The notes under the pieces are model-generated. The model was not told the origin of the DNA. It saw nothing but the letters and a program-made list of their open reading frames with translations, and did no database searches. Shown piece by piece: positions 1-9,565 of a stretch of DNA of 64,000 bases. The first letter of the stretch is position 1; every line of letters begins with the position of its first letter. The stretch is from Hyphomonas chukchiensis (GTDB lineage Bacteria > Pseudomonadota > Alphaproteobacteria > Caulobacterales > Hyphomonadaceae), in the NCBI RefSeq assembly GCF_000682695.1, contig NZ_AWFG01000014.1:16342-80341 (forward strand). The letters run 5' to 3'. Made by a program: the position numbers and the translations under genes.

Positions 1-1027
1 GGTCGTCGCCTATGCGATCGCCGGCTCGCTTCACAAGAATCTGACCACCGATCCGCTCGGCATGGATCAGGACGGCAACCCTGTTTACCTGAAGGACATC
101 TGGCCAAGCTCGAAAGAGATCGCCGAAGTCATGCGCGCTTCCGTGACGCCTGAAATGTTCCGCAGCCGTTATGCGGACGTGTTCAAGGGTGACGAGAACT
201 GGCAGGGCATCAAGGTATCCGGCGGCCAGACCTATGACTGGCCAATGGCATCGACCTATGTTCAGAACCCGCCCTATTTTGACGGAATGGGGCTTGAGCC
301 GGAAGCACCGGAAGATGTGAAGAACGCACGTGTCCTCGGCCTCTTCGGCGACTCGATCACGACCGACCACATCTCCCCAGCTGGCAACATCAAGACAGAT
401 GGCCCTGCAGGCGACTACCTGCGCGAGCATCAGGTGCCCGTGCTGGACTTCAACTCCTACGGCGCGCGCCGCGGTAACCACCAGGTCATGATGCGCGGCA
501 CGTTCGCCAATATCCGCATCAAGAACCAGATGGTGCCGGGCGTCGAAGGCGGCGTGACCAAGCATTATCCGGGCGGCGAAGAGCTGCCGATCTATGATGC
601 TGCGATGAAGTACAAGGATGAAGGCGTTCCGCTGGTCATCTTTGCGGGCCAGCAATACGGCACCGGTTCGTCGCGCGACTGGGCCGCCAAGGGCACGATC
701 CTTCTTGGCGTGCGTGCCGTCATCGCTGGCAGCTTCGAGCGTATTCACCGCTCCAACTTGATCGGCATGGGCGTCCTGCCGCTGGAATTCACCGGCGACA
801 CGACTTGGGAATCGCTTGGCCTGAAGGGCGACGAGCAGGTTTCCATCGCAGGTATCAGCGACATCACCCCGCGCATGATGCTGCCGGTCACGATCACGAA
901 GGCTGATGGCTCGACCACAAGCATTGAGTGCCGTGTCCGTATCGATACGGAAAACGAGCTCGATTATTACCGCAATGGCGGCATCCTTCACTATGTGCTG
1001 CGCAACCTGGCCCGTGAGGCCCTCTAG
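1..1027 (+). CDS. acnA: Aconitate hydratase A, 3' part (runs off left edge)
   Basis: This is the C-terminal 341 or so residues of aconitase, which isomerises citrate and isocitrate in the TCA cycle. The reading frame is open from base 2 through the window edge, so the methionine at base 62 is internal. The motif TTDHISPAGNI and the swivel-domain motif QYGTGSSRDWAAKGT are typical of the AcnA/IRP1 type. The Fe-S cysteines lie upstream and are not visible. It ends in TAG, followed about 26 bases later by a strong hairpin terminator. Family assignment is secure; only the missing 5' part limits it. Confidence 0.97.
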   Translation, partial: VVAYAIAGSLHKNLTTDPLGMDQDGNPVYLKDIWPSSKEIAEVMRASVTPEMFRSRYADVFKGDENWQGIKVSGGQTYDWPMASTYVQNPPYFDGMGLEPEAPEDVKNARVLGLFGDSITTDHISPAGNIKTDGPAGDYLREHQVPVLDFNSYGARRGNHQVMMRGTFANIRIKNQMVPGVEGGVTKHYPGGEELPIYDAAMKYKDEGVPLVIFAGQQYGTGSSRDWAAKGTILLGVRAVIAGSFERIHRSNLIGMGVLPLEFTGDTTWESLGLKGDEQVSIAGISDITPRMMLPVTITKADGSTTSIECRVRIDTENELDYYRNGGILHYVLRNLAREAL

Positions 1028-1053
1028 GGACCGCGTTGCACAATCTGATCTTC

Positions 1054-1087
1054 AAAAGCCCTCCGCGTTTGCACGCGGGGGGCTTTT
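1054..1087 (+). terminator. Rho-independent terminator after acnA
   Basis: A 14-base stem with one G-T wobble (1054-1067 pairing with 1074-1087), a 6-base loop, a GC-rich core and a 3' end in TTTT. It lies 26 bases after the acnA stop and before DUF1223. Confidence 0.85.
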
Positions 1088-1148
1088 AACAGTCCTCACA
1101 CCCCTGTGATTGTCATGCGATTTGGCATGGGCCTATAACGAGACTGTC

Positions 1149-1826
1149 ATGAAACACGCCCGCATCCTTGTTCTTGCCATCTCGCTGTTCGTTGCCCTGC
1201 CTGCAGCGGCGCGCCAGCCGATGTCTGTTGCGGATACCTCGCCCGTCCTGGTGGAGCTGTTTGCGTCGCATAATTGCCGGGCATGCCCGAAAGCGCATCG
1301 CACGCTTGCGGAGGTCGATTCCCAGCGTGATGATGTGCTTATCCTGACATGGTCTGTCGATTACTGGGACTATCTCGGTGAGAAGGACCCGATGGCGATG
1401 GCCGAGTCCAAGGATCGCCAGCGGGCCTATGTCGACCGTTTCCGCCTGCGCGGACCCTACACGCCCCAAACCGTCTATAATGGTGTTGAGCAGTGCCCTG
1501 GTAACAAGCTGCCACAGGTTGAGTCCGCGCTGGAGCGGACGAACCGCGTTGCTCCGTCTCCGGCCCACCTCACACGCAAGGGCGGCAAGATCGAGCTCAC
1601 AGGCAATGTGAAAGAGCTGACGGACATATTCGTGATTGATTATCTGGATGGCGATGCCAACCCGACGGACATGGTCCACCCGGTGACCCATGTCACCTCC
1701 ATTGGTCCATGGCTGGGCGGCCGGGTCGAGATTGATCCATCGGTATGCAAGTCGACCTGTGCGCTGGTCGTTCAGGAAGCGGGCTTTGGCCGTGTGCTCG
1801 CCGCGATGGACCTGCCAGCGCGTTAG
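1149..1826 (+). CDS. DUF1223 thioredoxin-like secreted protein
   Basis: A 225-residue protein with an N-terminal signal peptide (about residues 1-22, ending Ala-Ala-Ala-Arg). Next comes the DUF1223 opening VLVELFASHNCRACP, in which C43 and C46 form a CxxC pair in a thioredoxin-like fold. The family is widespread in Alphaproteobacteria and its function is unknown; a periplasmic redox or metal role is inference. I chose the ATG at 1149 because the signal peptide begins there; an in-frame extension to 1110 would bury it. The stop overlaps the stop of the convergent kinase gene (shared TTAG at 1823-1826). Confidence 0.85.
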   Translation: MKHARILVLAISLFVALPAAARQPMSVADTSPVLVELFASHNCRACPKAHRTLAEVDSQRDDVLILTWSVDYWDYLGEKDPMAMAESKDRQRAYVDRFRLRGPYTPQTVYNGVEQCPGNKLPQVESALERTNRVAPSPAHLTRKGGKIELTGNVKELTDIFVIDYLDGDANPTDMVHPVTHVTSIGPWLGGRVEIDPSVCKSTCALVVQEAGFGRVLAAMDLPAR

Positions 1827-3121
1827 AAATTGTTGTCGAATGACAGCCGGAAGTGCAGCCCGCCTGACAGCCATTCACTCGATGCGTCGCCATTGATCTG
1901 CCGGCAGCTCAGGTTGATCATCCGCGATCCGAAGCCATCCTTGCCCACGCGGGCCGCGTCGGTTGCGGGTCCGCCAATTTCTTCCCAGCTCAATACGACG
2001 CGTTCCACGGCTTCTTCCGCATCGTGCTCTACATGCCAGAGTGTGCGCACCACACCCGCATGATCGGTCGACCATGCGCCATACTTGACGGCATTGGTGG
2101 CGAGCTCGTGGATGATCAGGCTGAGCGGCGTCACCACGCCGGGGGCAAGATCAATATCCGCGCCTTCGATTTCATGCGCATTCTGTCCCAAGGCATAGGG
2201 CTCAAGCAGGACGTCGACGAGGTTCTTCAGTTTGACGGGACTTTTATCCTTTTCACTGCGAAGGGCGGCAGCATGCGCCAGGGACAGGGCATGAATGCGG
2301 TCGTGGATGACTTCACTTGCAGCGGCATGTTCCGGGGTTGTGCGACCCGATTGCCTGACCAGCGACAGAACGATGGTGAAGAGGTTTTTGACGCGATGAT
2401 TGAGTTCGTGTGCCAGCAGGTCTGTCTGGTCCTTGGCGGCGCGGGCCAGCGCAAGGGAACGTTCGGCCCGTTCAGCGCGCAGGGCGCGCCAGAACAGATA
2501 AACCATGCCAGGTATGACGGCGAGCGCTGCCAGGCCGAGAAACAGGAGCAAGTACCGCGCACGTCTCTCGGTCGACTCGGCCCGGCTCATGGCATCATGC
2601 AGAATGCGGACTTCCTCGTCTTCAAGGGTTGCTGCGATCTGCCTTGCCTCGTCAAGCAGGGCCTTTCCCCTGTTCGTTCCCAGTGCCGCAATGGCGCCAT
2701 CCCGGTCGCCTTGTCTTGCTTGATCCACGGTACGGTCGAGCTCGGCAAACTTCTGGTCCAGCAATGATGTCAATTGCGGCAGGAGTTCTGCCTGCAAGGC
2801 ATTCAACTCCCCATCCTTGGCCTGATAATAGGCTGCCATGGCGTCATCATACGCCTGACGACCTTCGATATAAGGTTCAAGATAAGAAGGATCTTCCGTC
2901 AGGAGGTATCCGCGCTGGCCCGTTTCGGCATTGATCGCCGACAGGAGGACGCGCCGGATTTGCATTGTGCGTTCCGAGCTGAGGACAGCCTGATCACGGC
3001 TTTCAATTCCTGCCGAGAAGGCTTGCAATGTGAGATATCCGACAAAGCCCATGCCTGCGATAAGTGCGCCCAGGAGTAACAATACCCAGCGGGCGGCGCT
3101 TTGAAGGCGGTCTATGGCCAT
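1823..3121 (-). CDS. CHASE3 sensor histidine kinase, HWE/HisKA_2 type
   Basis: A 432-residue membrane sensor kinase. A TM segment (about 12-30), a helical CHASE3-like periplasmic domain (about 38-180, with ETGQRGYLL) and a second TM (about 188-211) precede the kinase core. The phospho-acceptor is H242 in HELNHRVKN, the signature of the HWE/HisKA_2 class. The ATP-binding domain has HELATNAVKYGAWS and a GFGSRMI box. The ATG at 3121 follows a purine-rich AGAGAA sequence; the frame is open further upstream but would add a basic non-membrane leader. No response regulator is adjacent. A receiver protein of the family usually paired with such kinases lies at 55.5 kb, so a link is possible but unproven. 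Confidence 0.88.
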   Translation of the reverse strand: MAIDRLQSAARWVLLLLGALIAGMGFVGYLTLQAFSAGIESRDQAVLSSERTMQIRRVLLSAINAETGQRGYLLTEDPSYLEPYIEGRQAYDDAMAAYYQAKDGELNALQAELLPQLTSLLDQKFAELDRTVDQARQGDRDGAIAALGTNRGKALLDEARQIAATLEDEEVRILHDAMSRAESTERRARYLLLFLGLAALAVIPGMVYLFWRALRAERAERSLALARAAKDQTDLLAHELNHRVKNLFTIVLSLVRQSGRTTPEHAAASEVIHDRIHALSLAHAAALRSEKDKSPVKLKNLVDVLLEPYALGQNAHEIEGADIDLAPGVVTPLSLIIHELATNAVKYGAWSTDHAGVVRTLWHVEHDAEEAVERVVLSWEEIGGPATDAARVGKDGFGSRMINLSCRQINGDASSEWLSGGLHFRLSFDNNF

Positions 3122-3200
3122 GGGTTCATTTCTCTTTGGTGACCGCAGCGGGCCGAAGGTAAAGACTACCGTTACTTGATCGGCCTGCTCAAGCTCATTT

Positions 3201-4250
3201 TCATGGCTGTGCTGGAGAGGCGGTGTCGCTGGGGAGCGGCGGTCGCACAATGGATGAGATCGGCGGCGTGAACTCATTCCAGTCGAATTCGGTCAGTTCG
3301 AAAGCCCAGCCTGACGCTTTCTGATTGATTGTGCTGCCGCGCTGTGCGCCTTCCCCGGCTTCGATTGCACGCAGCGTGACGAAATAGCCGTCAGGCTCCC
3401 TATAGGCCTGAAGGTCCACTTCCAGCCCGTCATGCGTTTCGGTGATGTGACGCCCGACCGGGCGGGTTGTCAGCTTGCGGGCCGGTTTGACGCCTATGGG
3501 CTGGAAGCGTGACAGCGCCAAGGCAGGCGTGGAGGCCGCAATCCGGCTGACGAGGCGATAGTCCTGATAGGGCGGTGCGGGCCGAAAGCTGCGATCACTG
3601 CTGCCGACAGAGCGTTGCAGGTAGAGACTGTTGCCGCGCGCATCAAACAGGCGCACGGCCGATACGGCATCCGAATGGATGTCGATGATGTCGAGATCCA
3701 GCCAGGCATCATGATTGTAAAGCGGCGGCAGGTCGCCGTTCACGCGGAAGGCCTGTTCTTCCCCTGGCAGGCGGGCATAGACGTTCGGGCCCTTCCGGCC
3801 GGTGATCAGGGAAGCTGTGACCGTATCCGCCTCGTTGATGATCTCGATCAGGGCGCCGGTCCCGCCCTCGCGCGGATCGCCGAGGCCGATACGGTTCATC
3901 TTGCCAGGATCGCGTGTGCGGCCTTCGCCCCATGTGAGGTCGCCCAGACCGCCGGCGAGGCTTGCCAGCCGGTCAGCGCGCACCGGATAGCCACCGGAAC
4001 CCTCAAGCGTCCAGCCATCGGGGCCGTTGATCAGGCTATAGGATTCGTCGGCCAGCGTGATCCGGATTTTTGCGGCATCCGCCCGCGCCTCCGCAAAATC
4101 CGGCAGGACCGGTTTGCCCATGCGGCCGGTCGACTGCGGCGTCTCTTGTCCGCCCAAATTCAGAAAGACAGCCAGCAGGGTCAGCAGGCCCGCCAGGGCT
4201 GCAAGCGCCTGAAGGCGCCGTACGCGTTGGACGTGGCGAATGTCGGTCAC
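3201..4250 (-). CDS. DUF4340 domain protein of Gld-type ABC operon
   Basis: A 349-residue protein with one N-terminal TM (about 13-31), then a soluble domain of DUF4340 type (KIRITLADESYSL, DGWTLEG). DUF4340 proteins usually end operons that encode a GldA/F/G-like ABC exporter, as here. Its start overlaps the GldG-like gene stop by 4 bases, implying translational coupling. It probably contacts the large extracytoplasmic domain of the GldG-like partner (inference). The transported substrate is unknown. The 79 bases before the downstream kinase hold no clear terminator. Confidence 0.82.
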   Translation of the reverse strand: MTDIRHVQRVRRLQALAALAGLLTLLAVFLNLGGQETPQSTGRMGKPVLPDFAEARADAAKIRITLADESYSLINGPDGWTLEGSGGYPVRADRLASLAGGLGDLTWGEGRTRDPGKMNRIGLGDPREGGTGALIEIINEADTVTASLITGRKGPNVYARLPGEEQAFRVNGDLPPLYNHDAWLDLDIIDIHSDAVSAVRLFDARGNSLYLQRSVGSSDRSFRPAPPYQDYRLVSRIAASTPALALSRFQPIGVKPARKLTTRPVGRHITETHDGLEVDLQAYREPDGYFVTLRAIEAGEGAQRGSTINQKASGWAFELTEFDWNEFTPPISSIVRPPLPSDTASPAQP

Positions 4251-6145
4251 GCGCTACGCCCCTGACGATGACGCTGGCGGCGCCAGACCAGCAGGCCGAT
4301 GAGTCCGACCAGCAGGGGGCCACCCCAGATATTGATGACCTTGAGGGTTCCCTCAAGCCGGTCAATCTCCCGGCGGTAATCGCGCTCGATTCCGCGCAGG
4401 CGTCCGCGCAGCTCGATAATATCCGAGCGCAACTGCGTCAGCTCGGTACGCTCGGAATCATTCAGGTCTGCTTCAAGGTCACCGGAGAAGAATCCGTCAG
4501 CCGCGCCGATTTCCTGAAGCTCCTCAAGCCGGGCCTGCGCTGTTTTCAGGCGGCTTTCCAGCTCAGCCTGCTGGCGGAAATATTTCGCTTCGGCGTTTTC
4601 ACGCATCTTGTCGATCCGGGTCATCGGGCGAAGGCTGGGTGAGCGCGAGCGGAGACTCGACAGCTCGCCACCGCCCGAAAGGGCGTCAAGGGCATTCAGC
4701 ACGAGTGCGCCGTCATCCGCCACAACGGTCCCGCTACCGGGCACGATGTAGAAATCATCCGCAATCGTATCAACATCCGCAATCAGCACAATCTGGGCAT
4801 CGGTCTCGCTCTTGCTGATATGCGGCGGCGCATTGGCCGCTTCTGCGCGCATCAGTTCGGCCAGAGTGGGATCGGACGGCTCGTCAAGTGCAGGCGCGCC
4901 CGCGGGAAAGGCTGTCACCAGCGGGCCCGACAGACGGCCCGCCAGAACGAGCGGCGTGGGCGCCGTCTTGTAGGATTTGAGAACATCGCCAGGCTTCATG
5001 TCGCGCACGGCCTCGGCTGCGTCGATATAGGACGGGCTGGGTCCGGTCTCTATGAGCGGAGAAAAGCTGACCCCCTTCGGCAATGTGCCGGTGACAAACG
5101 CGCCGGGTGCGCCGAAATTGACCCTCCGGGTCAAGTCGGCCGTGACGAGATCGCCCTTGTTCATGTCCGATGAGGGGGCGCCTATGAACAGGGGGTGAGC
5201 CAGTTCTTCGGTGCGGCCATTGCCGGTATCGACGGGTACGGGCAGCGCGTTCGCCGCATCGGCCACCGCATCCTCCGAAAGGTTCACGCCCCAGGCCTTG
5301 CCCAGAACGCCAAGATCGGAGCGGGGGTGATCATTGGCCCGGTCGAACATGCTGGTGCCGACGGCGGTCTTGGCTGCGGGATCGACCATGATGACGGCGC
5401 GGCCATGACGCAGGACATATTGGTCGATCAGCCATTCCTGGCGCGGGGCCAGTTCAGGCGGATGCGCAATGAAGAGGACATCCAAGTCCTCAGGCAGGGA
5501 CTGGAACTCTTCCGAGATCGGAACGATCTCGAACGATTTCGCAATGTCGGAGAGGAGCGTATAGCCGCCCTCGCCACCGGGCGCTGTCATGCCCGGCAGG
5601 GACGAGAGGATGCCGACGCGCGGCGGATCCGGATCATCCAGGCGTGCCACCATGCGCGTCAGGTCATATTCGAGCGTGACTTCGTGCTCGGGCGCCAAGA
5701 AGGGGATGACGCGCTGGTCGTCGACGGCGTTGCGGCCAATTATGCCGAAATAGAGCGGGTCCGTGCCACTCGTGCCCACGGCGGTGATGCCGGCGGCCAG
5801 CGCTTCGTCCTCGGCCTCGGAAAAGGGCGAAGGGTCAATCTCGCGCACGATCACCTGACCATGGGATTGGCTGCGATAGGCTTCCAGCAGTTCACGCACA
5901 CGCGCCGCATAGGCACGCACCGCCGGATATTCCTGTCCCACACCGCGTGTGTAAACGAAGGTGATTTCGACCGGTTCGGCGACGCCTCTCAGCGTGTCCT
6001 TGGTGCCTCGCGACAGCGTGTAGAGATTGTTCTCGGTGAAATCCACGCGCGCGCCGGACAGCAGCTTTTGCATGACCAGGTTGCCCGACACGAAGATCGT
6101 GGCGGCAAGGGCCGTGGCGGCGAACATGTAATGCTTCGCCTTCAT
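4247..6145 (-). CDS. GldG-like ABC transporter auxiliary subunit
   Basis: A 632-residue protein: an N-terminal TM (about 7-27), a long extracytoplasmic region beginning DFTENNLYTLSRGT, and a predicted coiled coil (about 525-600). A C-terminal TM with the stop-transfer arginines VWRRQRHRQ ends it. This is the architecture of the GldG/ABC-2 auxiliary family, first known from gliding motility in Bacteroidetes but also found in proteobacteria that do not glide. It sits between the permease (1-base gap) and DUF4340 (4-base overlap). The likely role is as the extracytoplasmic partner of the permease; cargo is unknown. Confidence 0.85.
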   Translation of the reverse strand: MKAKHYMFAATALAATIFVSGNLVMQKLLSGARVDFTENNLYTLSRGTKDTLRGVAEPVEITFVYTRGVGQEYPAVRAYAARVRELLEAYRSQSHGQVIVREIDPSPFSEAEDEALAAGITAVGTSGTDPLYFGIIGRNAVDDQRVIPFLAPEHEVTLEYDLTRMVARLDDPDPPRVGILSSLPGMTAPGGEGGYTLLSDIAKSFEIVPISEEFQSLPEDLDVLFIAHPPELAPRQEWLIDQYVLRHGRAVIMVDPAAKTAVGTSMFDRANDHPRSDLGVLGKAWGVNLSEDAVADAANALPVPVDTGNGRTEELAHPLFIGAPSSDMNKGDLVTADLTRRVNFGAPGAFVTGTLPKGVSFSPLIETGPSPSYIDAAEAVRDMKPGDVLKSYKTAPTPLVLAGRLSGPLVTAFPAGAPALDEPSDPTLAELMRAEAANAPPHISKSETDAQIVLIADVDTIADDFYIVPGSGTVVADDGALVLNALDALSGGGELSSLRSRSPSLRPMTRIDKMRENAEAKYFRQQAELESRLKTAQARLEELQEIGAADGFFSGDLEADLNDSERTELTQLRSDIIELRGRLRGIERDYRREIDRLEGTLKVINIWGGPLLVGLIGLLVWRRQRHRQGRSA

Positions 6146-6146
6146 C

Positions 6147-6905
6147 CTATCCGAGCCTCTGCCGCGTCGCCCAGAGGCCGTTCAGCGTGGCCCAGAAAGC
6201 CGTGAAGCCGAGGAAGAATACGACGGCGCGCAGTTCCAGCACGCCGCGCTGTGCGCCTTCAAACTGGGTCAGGAAGGAGAATGAGGCAACGAGTTCAGCG
6301 CCGCCCGTTCCGAATACGGACTTCACGCCAGAGAGGACCAGTGGCCAGCCGGCCGCCGTGAAAACGAAGGCGATGACCACGCTGATCACGAAGGCCGTGA
6401 CCTGGCTGCCCGTCAGGGCCGATATGGCTGCGCCGATTGAGAGGTAGGCCCCCGCCATCAGGAAGCTCACCAGATAGGTCAACATGATGGCCGCATTGTC
6501 CGGGCTGCCAAGCACATTGACCGTCACCCACATGGGCGCCGTCAGTGCGAGACCAACGCCGGCAACGGTCCATGCGGCCAGTAGCTTGCCGAGCACAAGT
6601 CCCGGCATGCCGAGCGGCAGGGAGAGGAGTAATTCATCGGTCCCGTCGGATCGCTCGTCTGCCCAGAGGCGCATGGCGAGGGCCGGCAGGAAGATCATGT
6701 AAAGCCAGGGATGCCAGACGAAGAAGGGCGCGAGATCGGCAGAACCGGTATCAAAGAACCGGGAGGCTTCCCAGGTGAACACGCCCAGCGCGAGCAGGAA
6801 GACTGCAAGGAAGACATAGGCCATGGGCGTTGCGAAATAGGCGCCCAGCTCGCGTCTGTAGGTGGCGGTGAATCCGCCGAACTGTTCGCGCAGCCACATC
6901 TTCAT
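6147..6905 (-). CDS. ABC-2 type transporter permease (GldF-like)
   Basis: A 252-residue integral membrane protein with about six hydrophobic segments. Its N-terminal part reads TYRRELGAYFATPMAYVFL, typical of ABC-2/GldF permeases. It is encoded immediately after the ATPase (4-base ATGA overlap) and before the GldG-like subunit, so the three form one exporter complex in the inner membrane. The exported substrate cannot be read from sequence. Confidence 0.87.
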   Translation of the reverse strand: MKMWLREQFGGFTATYRRELGAYFATPMAYVFLAVFLLALGVFTWEASRFFDTGSADLAPFFVWHPWLYMIFLPALAMRLWADERSDGTDELLLSLPLGMPGLVLGKLLAAWTVAGVGLALTAPMWVTVNVLGSPDNAAIMLTYLVSFLMAGAYLSIGAAISALTGSQVTAFVISVVIAFVFTAAGWPLVLSGVKSVFGTGGAELVASFSFLTQFEGAQRGVLELRAVVFFLGFTAFWATLNGLWATRQRLG

Positions 6906-7633
6906 GCCGATTCTGCCTCGGCCTGATCGGTCAGCCTTGTAAAGGCGCCTTCCAATGTCCCGTCTTCCGACTTCTTCGCCAGTGCTTGCGGCGTGTCATC
7001 GGCAATTACCATGCCCCGGTCGACCACGATCGCGCGCGAGCACATGGCCGGCACTTCGGTCAGCGTATGCGTCGAAATCAGAATGGCTTTGTGCGGCGCC
7101 ATGCGGGCAATCAGCGCGCGCACGGCGCGTTTCTGATTGGGGTCGAGACCGTCTGTCGGTTCGTCCAGCAGAAGCACAGGCGGATCATGCAGGATGGCCC
7201 CGGCAAGCCCTACGCGGCGGCGGTAGCCCTTGGAAAGCGAACCGATACGCTGGTCACACACGGTAGAGATACGCGCGTCAGCGATGGCGCGCTCAACGCC
7301 ATCCTTGCGCGCAACGCCCTTCATGCCGCGCGCGGATGCCATGAAAACCAGGAATTCCGGCGGCGTCATGTCTTCGTAAAGGGGGGCGCCTTCCGGCAGG
7401 TAGCCAAGCGCCCGCTGTGCCTCGCGCCGATTAGAAAGAATGGATTTGCCATCAATCAGCGCGTCGCCGCCATCCGGCTCCAGCACACCGGCAATCATGC
7501 GCATGGTCGTGGACTTGCCGGCACCATTCGGCCCGAGAAAGCCGAGCACTGTGCCCTTCTCAAGCCGGAAGGACACCCCGCGCACAGCATGCTTTGCGCC
7601 AAATGATTTTTCCAGCCTCTGAATGTCGAGCAT
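6902..7633 (-). CDS. ABC transporter ATP-binding protein (GldA-like)
   Basis: A 243-residue ATPase with all nucleotide-binding motifs: Walker A GPNGAGKS (34-41), ABC signature LSKGYRRR, Walker B LLLDEPTDGLDP and a switch histidine in STHTL. It powers the downstream permease/GldG/DUF4340 complex. The ATG at 7633 gives the canonical MLDIQRLEKSFG opening; a GTG five codons upstream (7648) is an alternative, and neither has a well-spaced ribosome site. It is the first gene of a four-gene operon reading toward 3.2 kb. Confidence 0.9.
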   Translation of the reverse strand: MLDIQRLEKSFGAKHAVRGVSFRLEKGTVLGFLGPNGAGKSTTMRMIAGVLEPDGGDALIDGKSILSNRREAQRALGYLPEGAPLYEDMTPPEFLVFMASARGMKGVARKDGVERAIADARISTVCDQRIGSLSKGYRRRVGLAGAILHDPPVLLLDEPTDGLDPNQKRAVRALIARMAPHKAILISTHTLTEVPAMCSRAIVVDRGMVIADDTPQALAKKSEDGTLEGAFTRLTDQAEAESA

Positions 7634-7725
7634 GTATCTGGTTCGCACGCCTTTCTGGAAGCATACTTTGATACCGCCCTTCGCTGCGTGTGGCCAGAGT
7701 CCCCGCTGTAGTCGGGCGTGTCATT

Positions 7726-8481
7726 TCACGCAGAAAAGCGCGCGACGTCTTCCAGCATGGCCTTGGCGGCGGCCTCGACAATCTTGCCGCCATCTTCCGC
7801 GTTGGACTGGGTCGGGTCAGACCCGATCCGGCCATCCGGGAAATCACGCCGATACTGGACGGCGTCGCCGATCTTGCCATTGGGCGCGATTTTCGGGCTC
7901 ATTTCCACCTCGGGCCGCGCCCGGTCCGGATAGGCATGATAGGTCACCGACACTTCGGAGGCTGTCGCATGGCTGCCATGGCCAACGGGATAAAGCTTGT
8001 TGCAGAGGCCCATCACGTCCCGGAAGTCCCACCAGTCGCGCCGCTTCAGTGACAGGCCCGGGCGATTGTCCTCGCCGCGCGGGTCGAAACTGCGCCGCGC
8101 GTGAATCTCGCTGAACGCCGCCTCGATCGTGTGGATATTGCCGCCATGGCCATTGTACCAATAAAGGCGCTCGAAACCGTGCCGCATCAGGCTCTCGGTC
8201 CAGTCCGTCATCGCGGCAATCATCGTCGTGGGCCGCAGGGTGATCGTACCGGGAAAGCCAAGATGGTGCTGGGCGCAGCCGACATTGAAGGTCGGTCCGA
8301 CCAGAATGTCATCCGGCGCGAGGCTCTCGGCATGGCGGGCGATGATTTCCGGGCAAAGGGCATCCGTGCCGATAAAACCGTTCGGCCCGTGCTGTTCCAT
8401 CGAGCCAATCGGGATGACAATGGTACGCGACTTGGTGAGCCAGCGTTCGATGTCCTGCCAGGTCGATACGGGAAGCAGCAT
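7726..8481 (-). CDS. Creatininase family protein
   Basis: A 251-residue metal-dependent amidohydrolase of the creatininase superfamily. Candidate metal ligands are in place: E29, H31 and D40 in PIGSMEQHG...GTD, plus H112 in NGHGGN and E120. The family includes creatinine amidohydrolase, FAPy deformylases of flavin biosynthesis and mycofactocin MftE, so the substrate is not determined. The ATG at 8481 follows AAAGGAC by 7 bases and lies only 4 bases after the purK stop, so it is co-expressed with purE/purK. A longer in-frame start at 8559 would overlap purK and lacks support. The operon context hints at a purine-related or formamide substrate (inference). Confidence 0.88.
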   Translation of the reverse strand: MLLPVSTWQDIERWLTKSRTIVIPIGSMEQHGPNGFIGTDALCPEIIARHAESLAPDDILVGPTFNVGCAQHHLGFPGTITLRPTTMIAAMTDWTESLMRHGFERLYWYNGHGGNIHTIEAAFSEIHARRSFDPRGEDNRPGLSLKRRDWWDFRDVMGLCNKLYPVGHGSHATASEVSVTYHAYPDRARPEVEMSPKIAPNGKIGDAVQYRRDFPDGRIGSDPTQSNAEDGGKIVEAAAKAMLEDVARFSA

Positions 8482-8485
8482 GGGC

Positions 8486-9565
8486 TTAGTCCTTTCGCGG
8501 TCCGAGGCGCGTGGTAATATGGCCCATCTTGCGTCCGGCGCGCGCTTCGCGCTTGCCATAGAGTGTCAGCGTCTCGTTCGGGGCCAGCATGGCCGGATCG
8601 ATCAGGCCTGCTTTCCCGATCAGGTTTAGCATCTCCGCATCAAAAAGCCGATGCGTGTCGCCCAGCTTCCAGCCGGCAATGGCCCTTATGTGCTGTTCGA
8701 ACTGACCCGTCTGACAGGCTTCCGGTGTCCAATGGCCGGAATTGTGGACCCTCGGGGCAAATTCATTGGCAATGAGGCTGCCATCCGCCATGACAAAGAA
8801 TTCGAGTGCCAGGACGCCGACATGGCCGAGCGCATCGACCAGCGAGACGGCCTGGCGCCGTGCCTCCATCTCAACTTCGCGCGACAGGCCTGAAGGCACG
8901 ATCGAGCGCGCCAGGATGCCCTCTTCATGCACATTGCGGGGCGGCGCCCAGCTGGCGGTCTCGCCGCCGCTTGAGCGGGCCACAATGACCGAAATCTCGC
9001 GTTCGAAGGCGACGGCGGCTTCAAGCACGCAAGGCGCGCCCTCTACGGCTTGCCAGCCTGCCGAGATATCGCTCTCAGTCTTCAGCCAGGCTTGTCCCTT
9101 GCCGTCATAGCCGTCGCGGCGCGTTTTCAGGACACCCTTGCCGCCGAGGACGGCAAGAGCAGGGGCGATATCAGTCTCGGCATCAATCGTCCGGTAATCC
9201 GCAGTCGCGATGCCGATACTGTTGAGAAAGGCTTTCTCGTCAGCCCGGTCCTGCGACACGGCCAGCGATTTTGCGCCAGGATGCAACGGGGTGCCGGTGG
9301 CGGCAATCGCTTCCACAGCGCTGACCGGGATATTCTCGAACTCCAGCGTGACGACATCGCAGGCGCGGGCAAAGCCCGACAGCGCATCATCGTCATCATA
9401 GCCGGCCTGCCAGTGTTTCATGGCAACGCGGGCAGCAGGCGCATCATCTTCCGGGCAGAAGACGTGCACATCAAAGCCAAGCTGGCTCGCCGCACTCGCC
9501 AGCATCCGGCCCAATTGTCCGCCGCCAAGGATCCCGATCACGGCGCCGGGTGGCAAGGCAGTCAT
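8486..9565 (-). CDS. purK: 5-(carboxyamino)imidazole ribonucleotide synthase
   Basis: A 359-residue ATP-grasp enzyme that carboxylates AIR to N5-CAIR with ATP and bicarbonate, the step before PurE in de novo purine synthesis. It opens with the glycine-rich [11 protein letters not shown] and carries the ATP-grasp loop [12 protein letters not shown] and the [14 protein letters not shown] motif typical of PurK. Its start overlaps purE by 4 bases (ATGA). Length and motifs are normal for the family. Confidence 0.97.
   Translation of the reverse strand: MTALPPGAVIGILGGGQLGRMLASAASQLGFDVHVFCPEDDAPAARVAMKHWQAGYDDDDALSGFARACDVVTLEFENIPVSAVEAIAATGTPLHPGAKSLAVSQDRADEKAFLNSIGIATADYRTIDAETDIAPALAVLGGKGVLKTRRDGYDGKGQAWLKTESDISAGWQAVEGAPCVLEAAVAFEREISVIVARSSGGETASWAPPRNVHEEGILARSIVPSGLSREVEMEARRQAVSLVDALGHVGVLALEFFVMADGSLIANEFAPRVHNSGHWTPEACQTGQFEQHIRAIAGWKLGDTHRLFDAEMLNLIGKAGLIDPAMLAPNETLTLYGKREARAGRKMGHITTRLGPRKD

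Noticed and set aside
906..1109. Short plus-strand frame overlapping the acnA 3' end and its terminator
   Set aside because: Runs through an intrinsic terminator in a different frame from acnA, with no ribosome site.
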